Assembly (NCBI GenBank): GCA_029783825.1
Contig: JAREIK010002660.1
Coordinates: 130,182-194,181 of the forward strand
Reading direction: 5' to 3'
Source: Sapria himalayana
Taxonomy: Eukaryota; Streptophyta; Magnoliopsida; Malpighiales; Rafflesiaceae
DNA: 64,000 nucleotides
Shown here: positions 25,909-37,620 of the stretch, piece by piece
Position numbering within the stretch: position 1 is the stretch's first letter
How the letters are laid out: each line of letters starts with the position of its first letter
Position numbers and translations under genes: made by a program
Notes under the pieces: model-generated
The model's database searches: none
What the model was told of the DNA's origin: nothing
What the model saw: the letters and a program-made list of their open reading frames with translations, nothing else

Positions 25909-26390
25909 ATGCTATATATACGTACGTATATACACACATATATTATTGTAGTATTTGTACATATAATATGATAGCATTATATGTACATATATACTGAGTA
26001 TATATGTACTCAGTATATATGTACATATAATACTGTAGTAATATATGATAATATACACTACAGTATATATGAACATATATACTATAGTATTATATATTTA
26101 CCAAAACATAATTTTTTTTATTTGTTTTTTTTTGATTTTATTCACTTATTTAAATTTCATACTGATATGGTACCTCATTGTTCTCCATATGATGTTTGTA
26201 CAAGTGAGAGATTTTTTTTACTAGGCATGATGCACCGTGATTCGGACAGCTTTGTAACAGCTGAAAGATGGTGATCAGAGGAGCTGAGGATGAGAAAGCA
26301 ACGTCAATGCATAGATAGATTATACTTTATGCACTATCGGTATAAACATTGATGAATAAGATGTAATAAAATTTTGTTATATCATTGTTT
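25909..26390 (+). repeat. Conserved tail following triplet array copy 1
   Basis: After the array come TATATACGTACGTATATAC, an ACTGAGTATATATGTACTCA dyad, a GATATGGTACCTCATTGTTC passage, and CAACGTCAATGCATAGATAG with ACTTTATGCACTATCGG. The same ordered tail follows the other two triplet arrays (to about 46350 and 47840). The three are therefore copies of one unit, not independent microsatellites. Confidence 0.8.
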
Positions 26391-26869
26391 TAAATATGTA
26401 AGACAAGGATTGCTCAGATTATAGTTATTCAAAATTATTATTCTAATAATTTATTCATCATTTTGTGTTGCACATTAGCATGTGGAGTGCTCATTTTTAC
26501 TATGTTCAAGATTCCTATTTATCTGTTCATGGTTACTGCTAGAAATGATCAATCTCATGTCAACTCAGTCATGGCAGTGCAGAGCAACCCCCTTATAAGC
26601 CTTGGCACTAATAGAGTGTTCTGGTTACGGGGAGGCAAGATGTGAATTTTGATGCCCCAAGTCTGACTCGTGCCTCGTCTTCCAGGTTTTTCTCTATGAT
26701 TTTTTTGAGATATTTTCCAAAATTTAAATAATCTTCGTATTTTCTTATTTATGTTGATAGCGAAGTTTTGTTCCACCTTTGTGAAGTATAAATGGGATAA
26801 TACTAATTTGTTGTAGTTCTGTGTCATTTGAGGCTATGTGATTATATATATGTACATATATACTATAGT
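26391..26869. other. Unassigned stretch between shared modules
   Basis: Mixed composition, with short open frames on both strands that carry no recognisable domain. It separates the triplet-array unit from the AT-rich segment shared with 36495-37620. Confidence 0.5.
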
Positions 26870-28330
26870 TATAGAAACTTTTAAAAAATATAATTAATAC
26901 AAAATTTGAAAATTTTGAAATATAATAAAAATATAAATTTTTTCATTAAAGTTAAAAAAATAAATTAATATTTAAAAATAAATATATATATGTTTGCCCC
27001 TACTAAAATTTATAAGAATTAAACAATTGAGTAATAATTTTTCTATTAACTTTTAACATTCAGTCTCTATTAAAGTAATTAATATAACTTTTTTTAATTA
27101 TCTTATCACTTTAAGTAATTTTTTGAATTTTAAAAAATATAAATGATATCAAATAATATGAAATTTTATGCCTTTAAAATTATTACATATTATCTTCATA
27201 AAAATTAATATGATGAATTCTTAAAAATTTATAACCATAAAAATTAAATTTTTATATATTTTTTAATATTAAGAGTATTTTATAACTCTTAGGAGAGTGA
27301 ATAGAAGACAAATCATCTTTTCATGTATGTCTTATTATATCAAGTTTGTTAATTTTATAGATATTTGATATTTTTTTATAAGGCTAAACATATATATATA
27401 TTTTTAAATTGTTTATATATTTATTGTTTTATTTATATTATAAAAAAAATTGTAAGTTGTATATTTTTTATTTGTACCTTGCTACACGCACATTAATTTA
27501 GTTGAAAAAATTTTGATCGTAAAGAAAATAAATGAGTCTTTTTGTATTTAATATATATATATATATATATATATTATATTATTTATTTAATGTTTTTATA
27601 ATTATAAATATAAATATTTTGGAAATATATATAATTTGTTATTTAATGTTTATTTTGTCGAGACTAAGTCCTCCATCTTTCTCCTGATATTTTCGAAGAA
27701 TAAGCGACACAATTACTCCACAGTCCTCCATTCATTCTCTCGACACCGACGCAACATAAACATATTCGAATTAAGCAATAATTTGTTATTGATTTGAGGT
27801 ATATTTTCTACCCTAATTCTTCATCAATTATCTTAACGCGTATTGATTCTGTTAATTTTTTTCATGAAATTCTTCTTCTTTAATCGTATACATTAATTTA
27901 ATAATACTTATTGTGATACATACCTAATGCATTTTTGTTGTGTTGGGAAGTAGGTATGCTAATATAAACTTAATTTAATTATACTTTTTTTAATACATAT
28001 ACTGTTAATTTAATTATACTTTTTTTAAATACATATTCTGTTAATTTAATTATAATTGGATTGCTTATATAAATTTAATCCTATATAACACAAAATGGGT
28101 GTTTTGTGTTGGGCAGTGTGTATATAACACATAAATATATAAGTGTATTTTATTATATTTATAACTATAAAAATATTTTATATAAACATAACTATATATA
28201 AATATAACAATATATATATCATAATTTTATATATGATACATTTAATATACATGTCGTGTATTTCAGATATAATTAGTATTATACATATAACATTATATAC
28301 ATATTTTACACAAATAAAGATATATTGACT
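26870..28330 (+). repeat. AT-rich segment shared with the 34.9-48.5 kb CACTA element
   Basis: Collinear with about 36495-37620. Matching landmarks are CAAAATTTGAAAATTTTGAA at 26901, AATCATCTTTTCATGTATGT at 27311, a TCGACACCGACGC patch at 27740, and TAACTATAAAAA-type repeats near 28160. In the complete CACTA this segment lies just inside the 5' subterminal repeats. Here it follows a triplet unit, so module order is changed. I see no coding sequence. Confidence 0.75.
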
Positions 28331-29184
28331 TTATGACAGGATTTTAATAATGTATATTTGAAATTTATAAGTCATCATTATGAAATACACATCTAATAAA
28401 TTTGCATTATGAAAATATCTATTATTCCATAATGCCTTGCCTACCCAATAAGTATAATTAAATTAATATCTATAAACTATATTTTATACATGACTATTAT
28501 AGAGAAAACCACACACTCTAATAAAAATGTGAGAGTGTATTTAATATCTGTAAATTTAAAGTATAGTCACATTAATGTCCGTTAATGTCAAATTAATATC
28601 TGTAAATATTTATTGATTGGTTTTCAATTAGTTCAAATAAAAATGTAATAGGCTTTATGTATACTGATACTAATTTACAAGACATTTAAATACATGTATA
28701 TATTTGACTATATTTTAATTACTATGTTTAGTTAAATGCCACATAGGCTCCCTTATAAATACCCTAGCATTGACTATCAATATAATTCATACTGGATTAA
28801 AATATATAAGATATCCAGCTCATCTGACATACATTATTTCTTACATGAATTGATGCCGATGACATTTTGATGCATTTGAGAAGTTCCACATATATGGATG
28901 AGTAGCTCTCACATATTTTATCACCTCTATAGCCATTAACTCATAAATTGTATACCCATGGACTTGATACTATTTACTTATTGTAAGCTAACCATAGAAT
29001 TGTTTACTTGAGTAGACACTAGAAACTATTTACTTATTGTAAGCTTAGATAATGAAAAAACTTTGATAATTAATCCAAATAATCAATATCTATGAAATTA
29101 TAATCCAGATTCATAAAGTTCACTTTATTACTTGTTAAACTCATATACTTGTGATACATTTTACCATGCTATAAAATAACTAAC
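28331..29184. other. AT-rich stretch, possible continuation of the copia remnant
   Basis: No clear domain. If the antisense copia remnant continued, protease and integrase should lie here on the minus strand, but I could not find a convincing protease or integrase motif. A short hairpin (ACACTCT/AGAGTGT) lies at about 28510-28540. Confidence 0.45.
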
Positions 29185-30140
29185 ACTTGCATTGATTTTT
29201 GTAGTGTCTTGTCTCTCTATATTTTCAATATTTAATGGTCTTTGAGCTATTATAATTACAATGATTCTTAGATTTAGACCTCTTGTTTTTGATTTGCTTT
29301 GACATTTTCTCTTGGTTGAATTTCTTTCAATTAACTTTGTATATAATTCTAAAGAGGTTGATGTTTCACTTCTCTATCTCTGTTGAATATCCTTGCTGAG
29401 AATTAGATCTTGAACATCATCAAATTTCAATTTATTAGTTCTTGATGAACTATGAGCAACTATAATTGTAATATGATAATTCTTGATAGAGAACACAGAA
29501 GTATCAATGCACATACTTCATCATTGAATTCAATACCAAACAAGCTTAATTGGGTTGTGATTGTGTTGACTTTATTAAGTTGTTGGGTCACTGATGTGCT
29601 ATTTGTCAACTTCAGATTGAAAAAACACCTCATCATGTGCACTTTTTTAGCATCAATTAGTTTTTCGTATATACTAGCAAGAGCCATCGTAAGCCTTACT
29701 ATGCTCTTCTCATTTTTTATATTGAAAGTAAGTTTGTAAGATATCATATTTCAGATGAATTCAAGTGCTAGTATGTTCTCTTCTTTCTTCATAGATTTTA
29801 TCATCTTCCTCAGAAGGGGTTGATATAGATTTTTCTAGTATATATAATCCTCCATCTATATTTTTAAAAATCCAAATTTCATTCTATAGATTTTTTTTTC
29901 ACTTTTCCTTCAAATGCAGTCATTACTCACTACAAAATATAAATTCTTCTAGACAATTCTTGCAAAACACTATGTATTAGAATTGAGAACACCTCTTTAA
30001 CATGCTGATATTATCTGCAAAATTTTTACTATTTATTAAATTCATTATTATCATCAATAGTAACTTTGCCCTATGGTGCATCATAATGCACAACATAAAC
30101 CTCCAATACCAATTGTTGATAATAACTTGATTTCCTATTT
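29185..30140 (-). mobile_element. Ty1/copia-type retrotransposon remnant (leader and gag)
   Basis: In minus orientation, a weak primer-binding-like ATTGGTATTGGAGG (30100-30113; many plant copia elements have TGGTATCAGAGC) is followed by an untranslated leader. A degenerate gag then ends in a zinc-knuckle-like region at 29186-29230. The sequence upstream of the binding site ends CAACA, as an LTR would, but only about 25 bases separate it from the GATA array. The LTR is therefore essentially gone. I found no pol region and no 3' LTR. It forms the right edge of the composite island. Confidence 0.7.
29230..29890 (-). pseudogene. copia gag pseudogene (UBN2/retrotran_gag type)
   Basis: Readable on the minus strand in pieces. 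Near 29870-29820 is a WxMxxEDYLYQ-like segment seen as MEDYIY.KNLYQPL with a stop inside. At 29690-29480 comes the core: YEKLIDAKKVHMMRCFFNLK, a VTQQLNKVNTITTQLSLFGI stretch, and FNDEVCALILLCSL. At about 29455-29400 is NKLKFDDVQDLILS, then a Ser/Lys-rich linker and a damaged CCHC region ending HYKNQCK (29206-29186). This order is the standard copia gag layout, which packages RNA in virus-like particles. Stops and frame changes make it non-functional. The plus-strand open frame over the same bases is its shadow. Confidence 0.85.
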
Positions 30141-33100
30141 GTTAGATAGACATTTAGATAAACTGACAAATATAAAGGTAAACAGATAGAATGAGTGATA
30201 TATATATATATATAGAAAGATTGACAAATAGGCCGATAAATAGAAAGACAGTTAGATAGTTTGAGAGATAGAAAAATAGAAAGAAGATATATAAATTAAT
30301 TGATAAATATAATAGTTAGATAGTTACATAGATATATAGATTGACATATAAACATTTTGACATAAAATAGATAGATAGAAGGATAAACAAATAGGCAAAT
30401 ATATTGATAAGCTTATAGATAGATACATAGATATACAAATAGCCCGATAGATTGATTGATAGTCAGATTAATAGATAGACTAATAGAATTATAAACTAAT
30501 AGACTGATAGATTGAGAGAGAGGCAGATAGATATTTAGAAAGACAAATAGAGAGATATATAAATAAATAATTAGAAAGACAAATAGATAGATAGATAGGT
30601 AGGCAGAGAGCTATATAGATAGCTAGATAGATAAATAGATATAAAAAAAGATAGATAGATTAATTGATTGATAAATAGATAAATATATAGATATAAAGAT
30701 AGATAGATATATTATAGATATACAGATAGATAGATTAATTGATAGATAGATAGATTGATTAATAGATAAATAGATAGATATAAAGATAGATAGATAGATA
30801 GACATTTAGAAAGGTATATAGATGGAGAGATAAATAGCTAGATATATATACAGATAGATAGATAGATTATTAGACAGATAGATAGACAAATAGATATAAA
30901 CATAGATAGATAGATAGACAGATAGATAGATAGATATATAGATAGATAGATAGACAAATAGATAGATAGGTTGATAGATAGATTTATATATAGATTGATA
31001 TACAAATTTATTGAAAAATTAATCGACAAATTGATAGAGAGATTTATAGACTATTTGATAGACAGATTGATAGACATAATGATATACATAATGATAGATA
31101 GATATATAGACAGACAAACACATAGAAAGATAGATACATACTTACAAAGATAAGATAGATAGATAGATAGATAGACAGACATATTGATTGATTGATATAT
31201 AGATAGAAAGATAGATATACAGATAGATAGATAGATAGACATACTGAAAGATAGATAGACAGATATATAGATAGATAGTTAGATAAACAAATATATAGAC
31301 AAATAGATAGATAGATATATAAATAGACAAATAGATAGACATATAGTTAGACAGATATATAGACACATAGATAGATAGATATATATATATATATATATAT
31401 ATAGATAGATAATAGATAGATAAATTGATTGATTGACATTTAGATATATAGAAAGATAATAGATAGATAGATAGATAGAGACATGTAAAAAAATTGATAG
31501 ATATATAGATAGAAAGATATAGAGATAAATAGATAGTTAGACATAAAGATCGATAGATAAATAGATATATCGATAGATATATAGACAAATAGATAGGTAG
31601 ATTGATTGATTGATTGATATATATACATATAAATAGAAAGAAAGATAGATAGATAGATATATAGATAATTAGATAAATAGATAAAGAGATAGACAGATAA
31701 ATAGATAGATAGATATATTGATATGTAGATATATTGAGAGATAGATAGATATATAGATAGAAAGATTGACAGAATGATAGACATATAGATAGACAGATTA
31801 ATAGACTTTATAATAGATAGATTAAAAGATTGATTGATATATATATTTAAAGAAATAATGATAGACAAATTGATAGTGAAAATGATAGATAGATTTAAAG
31901 ACAGATTAAATGACAGATAGATAGACAGATACATAGATAAATTGATAAAAATATAGATAGACAGTTAGATAGATATATATATATAGATTGATTATTAGAT
32001 AGATATATTGACAAATAGATTGATAGATATAGATTGACAGATAGATAGAGATATAGATAGATAAAAAAATATTCGAATATATAGACATATAAATAGACAG
32101 AAAGATATACTAATAGATAAATAGATATATAGATAGAAAGATAGATAGGCATATAGATAGAAAGATAGATAGATATATCGATCGATAGATTCATAGATAG
32201 ATAGATAAATAGATAGAAAAATAGATAGACAAATAGATTAATATACAAACATATAGATAAATATATAAAAAGATTAATAGATAAATACACAGATAGATAG
32301 TCAGATTGATAATTTTTTTGAAATTTAGATTGATAGACAGATTGATATATAGTTTGATAGCTTGATTGATACACAAATTAATAGATAGTTTAGTAAATAT
32401 ATTGAAAGATAGATTGATTGATATATTTATAAATAATTAGATAGAAAGATAGATAGACATTAAGATGAATAGATAGATAGACAGATAGATAGAAAATAAA
32501 TATATAGATAGATAAATGAATAGACAAATAGATAGGCAAAAAGATAGAAAGATAGAAAGATAGAAAAATAGATAGATAGATAAACATATAGATAGACAGA
32601 TAGAAAGATATATTAAAAGATAGATTGACAGATAGATAGTTAGATAGATTGACACATAGATAAATATATAGATAGATAGATAGATCAATAGATAAATAGA
32701 TAGATAGATAGATAGTAATATGGAAATATAGACAGATAGATAAATAGATAGTATATATTTCGATAGATAGATAGATAGATTGATAGATAGTTAGATAGAC
32801 AAATAGATAGATAGTAATATGAAAATATATATAGATATATAAATAGATAGGTATATAGATAGATAGATAGATTGATTGATAGACATATAGATAATCAGAT
32901 AGACAAACAGACAGATAGACAGACAGACAGATAGATAGACATACAGATATATAAATAGATAGATAGATAGGTAGGTAGGTAGGTAGATAGAAAGATAGAT
33001 ATATAGATAGATAGCCATAAACATAGATATATAGATAGACAGATTAATAGACATAATAATAGACAGATTTATAGATAGATTGATAGACACATTGATTGAC

Positions 33101-34941
33101 TGCTTGATAGACATATTAAAAGATAGATTGACAGGCAGAATGTAAGACTGTTTGAAAGACCAATAGATAGATAGATAGATAGTCAAATTGATAAAAAGGT
33201 AGATAAATAGCTAATATAGAGAGATAAATAGACAGATTATTAGTCGAATAGATTGATAGATATATTGATTGAGAGATAGATTGAAAAATAAATAAATAGA
33301 TAATATAATTGATAGACAGATATATAGTCATATAGATAGACATATAGATATATAGAAAGATAAATAGATAGATACACATATAAATATACTGATAGATAGA
33401 CTGAAAGATAGATAGACAGAAAGACAGATAGATAGATAAATAGATAGACTGATAGATAAAAAGATTGTTAGAAAGAAAGAAAGAAAGCTAGATTATATAT
33501 ATATATATAAACATAGTTGCCAAATCAATAGGCAAATATATAAATAGATTAAAAATTATATAGGCAAATAGATAGGCAGATTGATAATTAGATTAAAAGA
33601 TAGATTGAGAGATAGATTTATAGCCAATTTAATTGCCAAATTGATACATAGATTGATAGACAAATTGGTAGATAGATTGTTAGACATATTTATATACAGA
33701 AATATATACATATAGATAGTCATTTATATAGATAGATAGGTAGGTAGGTAGGTAGGTAGATATTAGATAGATAGATAGATAGACATAAAGATAGATAGAA
33801 AGATAGATAGAAAAATAAACTGATAGAGAGATAGAGAGAAAGATAGATAGAAAAATAGACCAATAGATAGATAGATAATTAGATATATAAACAGAAAGAT
33901 AGATAGATAGATTGATTGATAGATTGATAAATAGACAGATAGATAGACAAGATAAAGACAGACAGATAGATACACAAATAGACAAACACATAAAAAGAAA
34001 GATAAATAGACGAATAAACCAAAATATAAACAAACATATAGATAGATAGATATACAAACAAAAAGACAAATAGATAGACAGACAAATAGAAAGAAAGATA
34101 TATAGACAATTAAAAAAACATATAGACATAAAGATAGATAGACAAATCTAAAGAAAGACAAATGGATAGTAAGATAGACAAATAGATTGATAGGTAGATA
34201 GACAAAAGATAGATATACAAATATTTATATAGATAGATAGATAGATAAATAAATAGATAGACAAATAGTTATACAAATAGATAGATATATAGATAGATAA
34301 ATTAATAGATAGATAGATAGATTGATTGATAAATAGATAGATAGTCATATAGATGGATGGATACACAAACAAATAGATAGACAAATGGACGGACGGACGG
34401 ATGGATAGATAGATAGACATATATATAAAGAAATAGATATACATATAGATAGACAAACTGATAGATAAATAAATAAACAGACATTTATATATATAGATAC
34501 ACATATAGATAGATAAAAAGATAGATAGACTTATATACATACAAATAGATAGTCAAATATACAAAGCAATATATAGAGAGATAGATAGATAGACAGATAG
34601 ATATACTGATAGATAGTTAGACAAATAGACTGACAGATACATATGTAGATAGATTCACAGACTGATAGACATACAGATAAACATACATATTGACTTATAA
34701 ATATTCAAATAGATAGTCATATAAACAAATAGATAGACAGATAGTTAGTTAGATATATAGATATAGAGATAGATATAATATTAGATAGACAGAGAGGCTG
34801 ATATATAGACAGATAGATAGCTATATAGATAGTTTGAAAGATAAATTGATAGAAAGATAATAAATAGATAGACATATTGATACATAAATAAATAGATAGA
34901 TAGAGAGAACATAAATAGGTAGATAGACAAATAGGTAGAAT
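30141..34941. repeat. Degenerate (GATA)n array, block 2
   Basis: The same kind of array as at the left edge, resuming directly after the copia remnant. Sub-family blocks include GTAG runs at 32969-32986 and 33747-33769, and a CpG-bearing GGACGGACGGACGG run at about 34387. Only Ser-Ile-Tyr-Leu-type minus-strand frames are present, with no gene. The final AAT (34939-34941) is the left target duplication of the CACTA element. Confidence 0.96.
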
Positions 34942-35230
34942 TACTACAAGAAAAATTCGATTTAGCTAGGTAATTTTTGCTAGGGATCAATCCATAGCTA
35001 AATTTCAATGGATTAGGTAGGGAACATCAAGGGATTAATGTTTTTTTAGAAAAAAAATTGCAACGGATTAGAGACGAATTTTTTTTTGTAAATTTCATAA
35101 AAAAATGCGGGAAATTTAGCGACAAATTAGTGATGCAAGATTTTTGTAAAATCTATTCAAGAAAAGTGGGGTTTTTAGGGACAGAATTAGCGATTGATTA
35201 GTGATGGAAAATTTTCGTAAATTCCGCTCA
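34942..35230 (+). repeat. CACTA 5' terminal and subterminal region
   Basis: The terminal inverted repeat is followed by scattered TTAGCTAGG, TTAGCGAC and GATTAGCGA motifs in less regular order than the array that follows. In characterised En/Spm elements such subterminal motifs bind the element's TNPA-type protein. Applying that here is inference. Confidence 0.8.
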
Positions 35231-35960
35231 AGAAAAGTAGGGAATTTATAGACGGATTAGCGACGGAATATCCCTTGCTAATACTAGCCATTATTTAGCA
35301 ACGGATTCTCTCGCTAGTACAAGTCATTATTTAGCGACAGATTTAGCGAGGGATTTTTCCTCGCTAATACAAGCCATTATATAGTGATTGATTTAGCGAG
35401 GAATTTTCCCTCGCTAATATAAGCCATTATTTAGCGATGGATTTAGCCAGGGATTTTCCCTCGCTAATACAAGCCATTATTTAGAGATGGATTTAGCGAG
35501 GGATTTTACCTCACTAATAATATTTATCATTTAGCGACGGATTTAGCGATAGAATTTCTTCTGCTAATAAAATTCATTATTTAGCGATGGATTTAGCGAC
35601 AAAATTTCTCTTGCTAATAAAATTGATGATTTAGCGACATATTTAGCAATAGAATTTTTATTGCTAATAAAATCCATTATTTAGCGATGAAATTTCCTTG
35701 CTAATAAAATCTATGATTTAGCGACTGATTTAGTTACAAAATTTCCCTTCTAATTGAATCTATGATTTAGTGATAGATTTAGCAACGGAAATTTCCTTAC
35801 TAATAGAATCCATGATTTAACGATCGATTTAGCGACGGATTTAGCGATGAAATTTCTCATGCTAATAAAATCTATGATTTAGTGATAGATTTTCTCGAGC
35901 TAGTAAAATATGTAATATAGCGACGAATTTTCTCTACCTTATAAAATTTATAATTTAGCT
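35230..35960 (+). repeat. 50-bp hairpin-forming subterminal tandem repeats
   Basis: About 14 tandem units. The best-preserved copies (about 35331-35530) have an exact 50-bp period built on CATTATTTAGCGAYGG, then TTTAGCGAGGG, then CCCTCGCTAATA. GCGAGGG and CCCTCGC within a unit can pair around a four- or five-base loop. Later units decay through substitutions. Both strands of the stem present the same TAGCGAGGG motif, giving dense symmetrical sites for a DNA-binding protein. Confidence 0.88.
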
Positions 35961-36494
35961 ACAGATTTAGCAATGGTATTTTTCTAACCAATATTTATTT
36001 ATCTAATTTTTTTCTTTTTTATTAGTTTTAATATTTTATTTAATTTTGTTTATTAAATATATGTTAATGGTCTATAGATGAGCAATCCTTGAAACATACA
36101 TTCTTCTTGTAAAATCATAAAAAAATTATATTATAAATAAATAATTTAAAAAAACATCCAAATACAAAAAAAAATTATATATATTAGTAAGGACTAAATT
36201 AACTATTTATATGATGTAATAATTTTTGATAAATTTATACAAAAAAATTTTCTAAAATTTAAAAAAAAGAAACTTAAAAATTTGTATTAAAGTAACATTA
36301 AATATTAAATTCAGTAAGTATAATAATTTTTTTCTTTATTTTAAAAATTAAATTAACATATATTAAAATTTCTATTAATATAATATAAATCAATTCATTG
36401 TATAATAAAATAGAAAATATTTTATAAATTATCTAAATTGACGAATAAACTATTAAAAATTAATATTATTATAAGTAAAAAAAATTTATTATTA
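35961..36494. other. AT-rich interior, nothing recognised
   Basis: Extremely AT-rich spacer between the subterminal repeats and the shared segment. No coding or structural feature stands out. Confidence 0.5.
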
Positions 36495-37620
36495 TAGAAA
36501 ACTTTTAAATAAATAAATAATACAATATTTGAAAATCTTGAAATATAATATAAAAATAATTTTTTTAATAAAGTTAAAAGAAAATAAATTAATATTTATA
36601 AATAAATACATAGATGTTTCCTCTTAAAAAAATATATACTGATTAAATAATTGAGTAATATTTTGACTATTAGCTTACATTAATTTTTTATTAAAATAAT
36701 AAATATGACTTAAAAATTTTAAACGATAAAATATAATTTTTTATATATTTTTTAACATTAATAGTATTTTATAATTTTTAGGCGAGTGACTAGAAGGTAA
36801 ATCATCTTTTCATTTATGTCCTATTATATGAAGTTTGTTAATTTTGTACCTATTTGATTTTTTTTATAAGGCTAATCATATTTTTTTATTGTTTATATAT
36901 TTATTGTTTATATTAATATTATAATAAAATATTTTAAGGTGTTTATTTTTCATTTGTACCTTCGAACATGCAGATTAATTTTGTTTGAAAAATTTTTTAT
37001 AGTTATTACAATTAATTAGTCTTTTTGAATATATATATATATTATTTATTTAATGTTATAATAATTAAAAATATAAAAAATTTGATTATCTTCTTCGACA
37101 CCGATTATCTTCTTCGACACCGATGCTTAAGTGATGCAAACCTCCGCAGAAGGCCATCCATCCCTCGACATAGACGCTTCAACATATATTTGATTTCGAG
37201 GTTTAAGTTTTAATTTTTATTTGATTTGAGGTACGTTTTATACATTTATTCTTCATCGATTAACTTGATTAGGCTTTAGTTTTAATGTTTCCGAAATTTT
37301 TCTCCTTTATTCATTGTGGTGTTTTGGATTGTGTATATATACTTAATCATATACATACTTCATGCAGTTGTGATATAATGCATTGTCATTGTGTGGATTT
37401 TGATGGTGCATAGTAGATATGCCGAATTAAAAATTTTTCAATATAAATAACTACATACTATATACAAAAATAGTATACATAAATATAAGTTTGCTTTAAA
37501 TAAGTGTGTTTAAACATAACTATATATATATAACTATAAAAAAGTATACATAAACTATTTAAACATAATTATATCTATAATTTTTTTATTACAATATATG
37601 TGAAATGAAAAAATTGTTAT
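36495..37620 (+). repeat. AT-rich segment shared with 26870-28330
   Basis: Collinear copy of the island-2 segment. It includes AATCATCTTTTCATTTATGT at about 36799, a TTCTTCGACACCGATG tandem near 37090-37120, GATTTGAGGTACGTTTTATA, and TAACTATAAAAAAGTATA-type sequence near 37530. It lies just inside the 5' subterminal zone. I see no protein, although the TCGACACCGA patch is less AT-rich than its surroundings. Confidence 0.75.

Noticed and set aside
29186..29206. CACTACAAAAATCAATG on the minus strand as the missing 3' end of the 17.2-kb CACTA
   Set aside because: It encodes HYKNQCK of the copia gag zinc-knuckle region in the right place and orientation. It lacks subterminal repeats, and its flank (TCT) does not match the TAT at the other end.
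29452..29739. 95-residue plus-strand open frame
   Set aside because: It lies antisense to a clear copia gag match and has no recognisable domain of its own, so it is a shadow frame.
35230..35960. CRISPR-like regular array
   Set aside because: The 50-bp period is fully repetitive with no unique spacers, lies inside a plant CACTA element and shares its motif with the element's other end.
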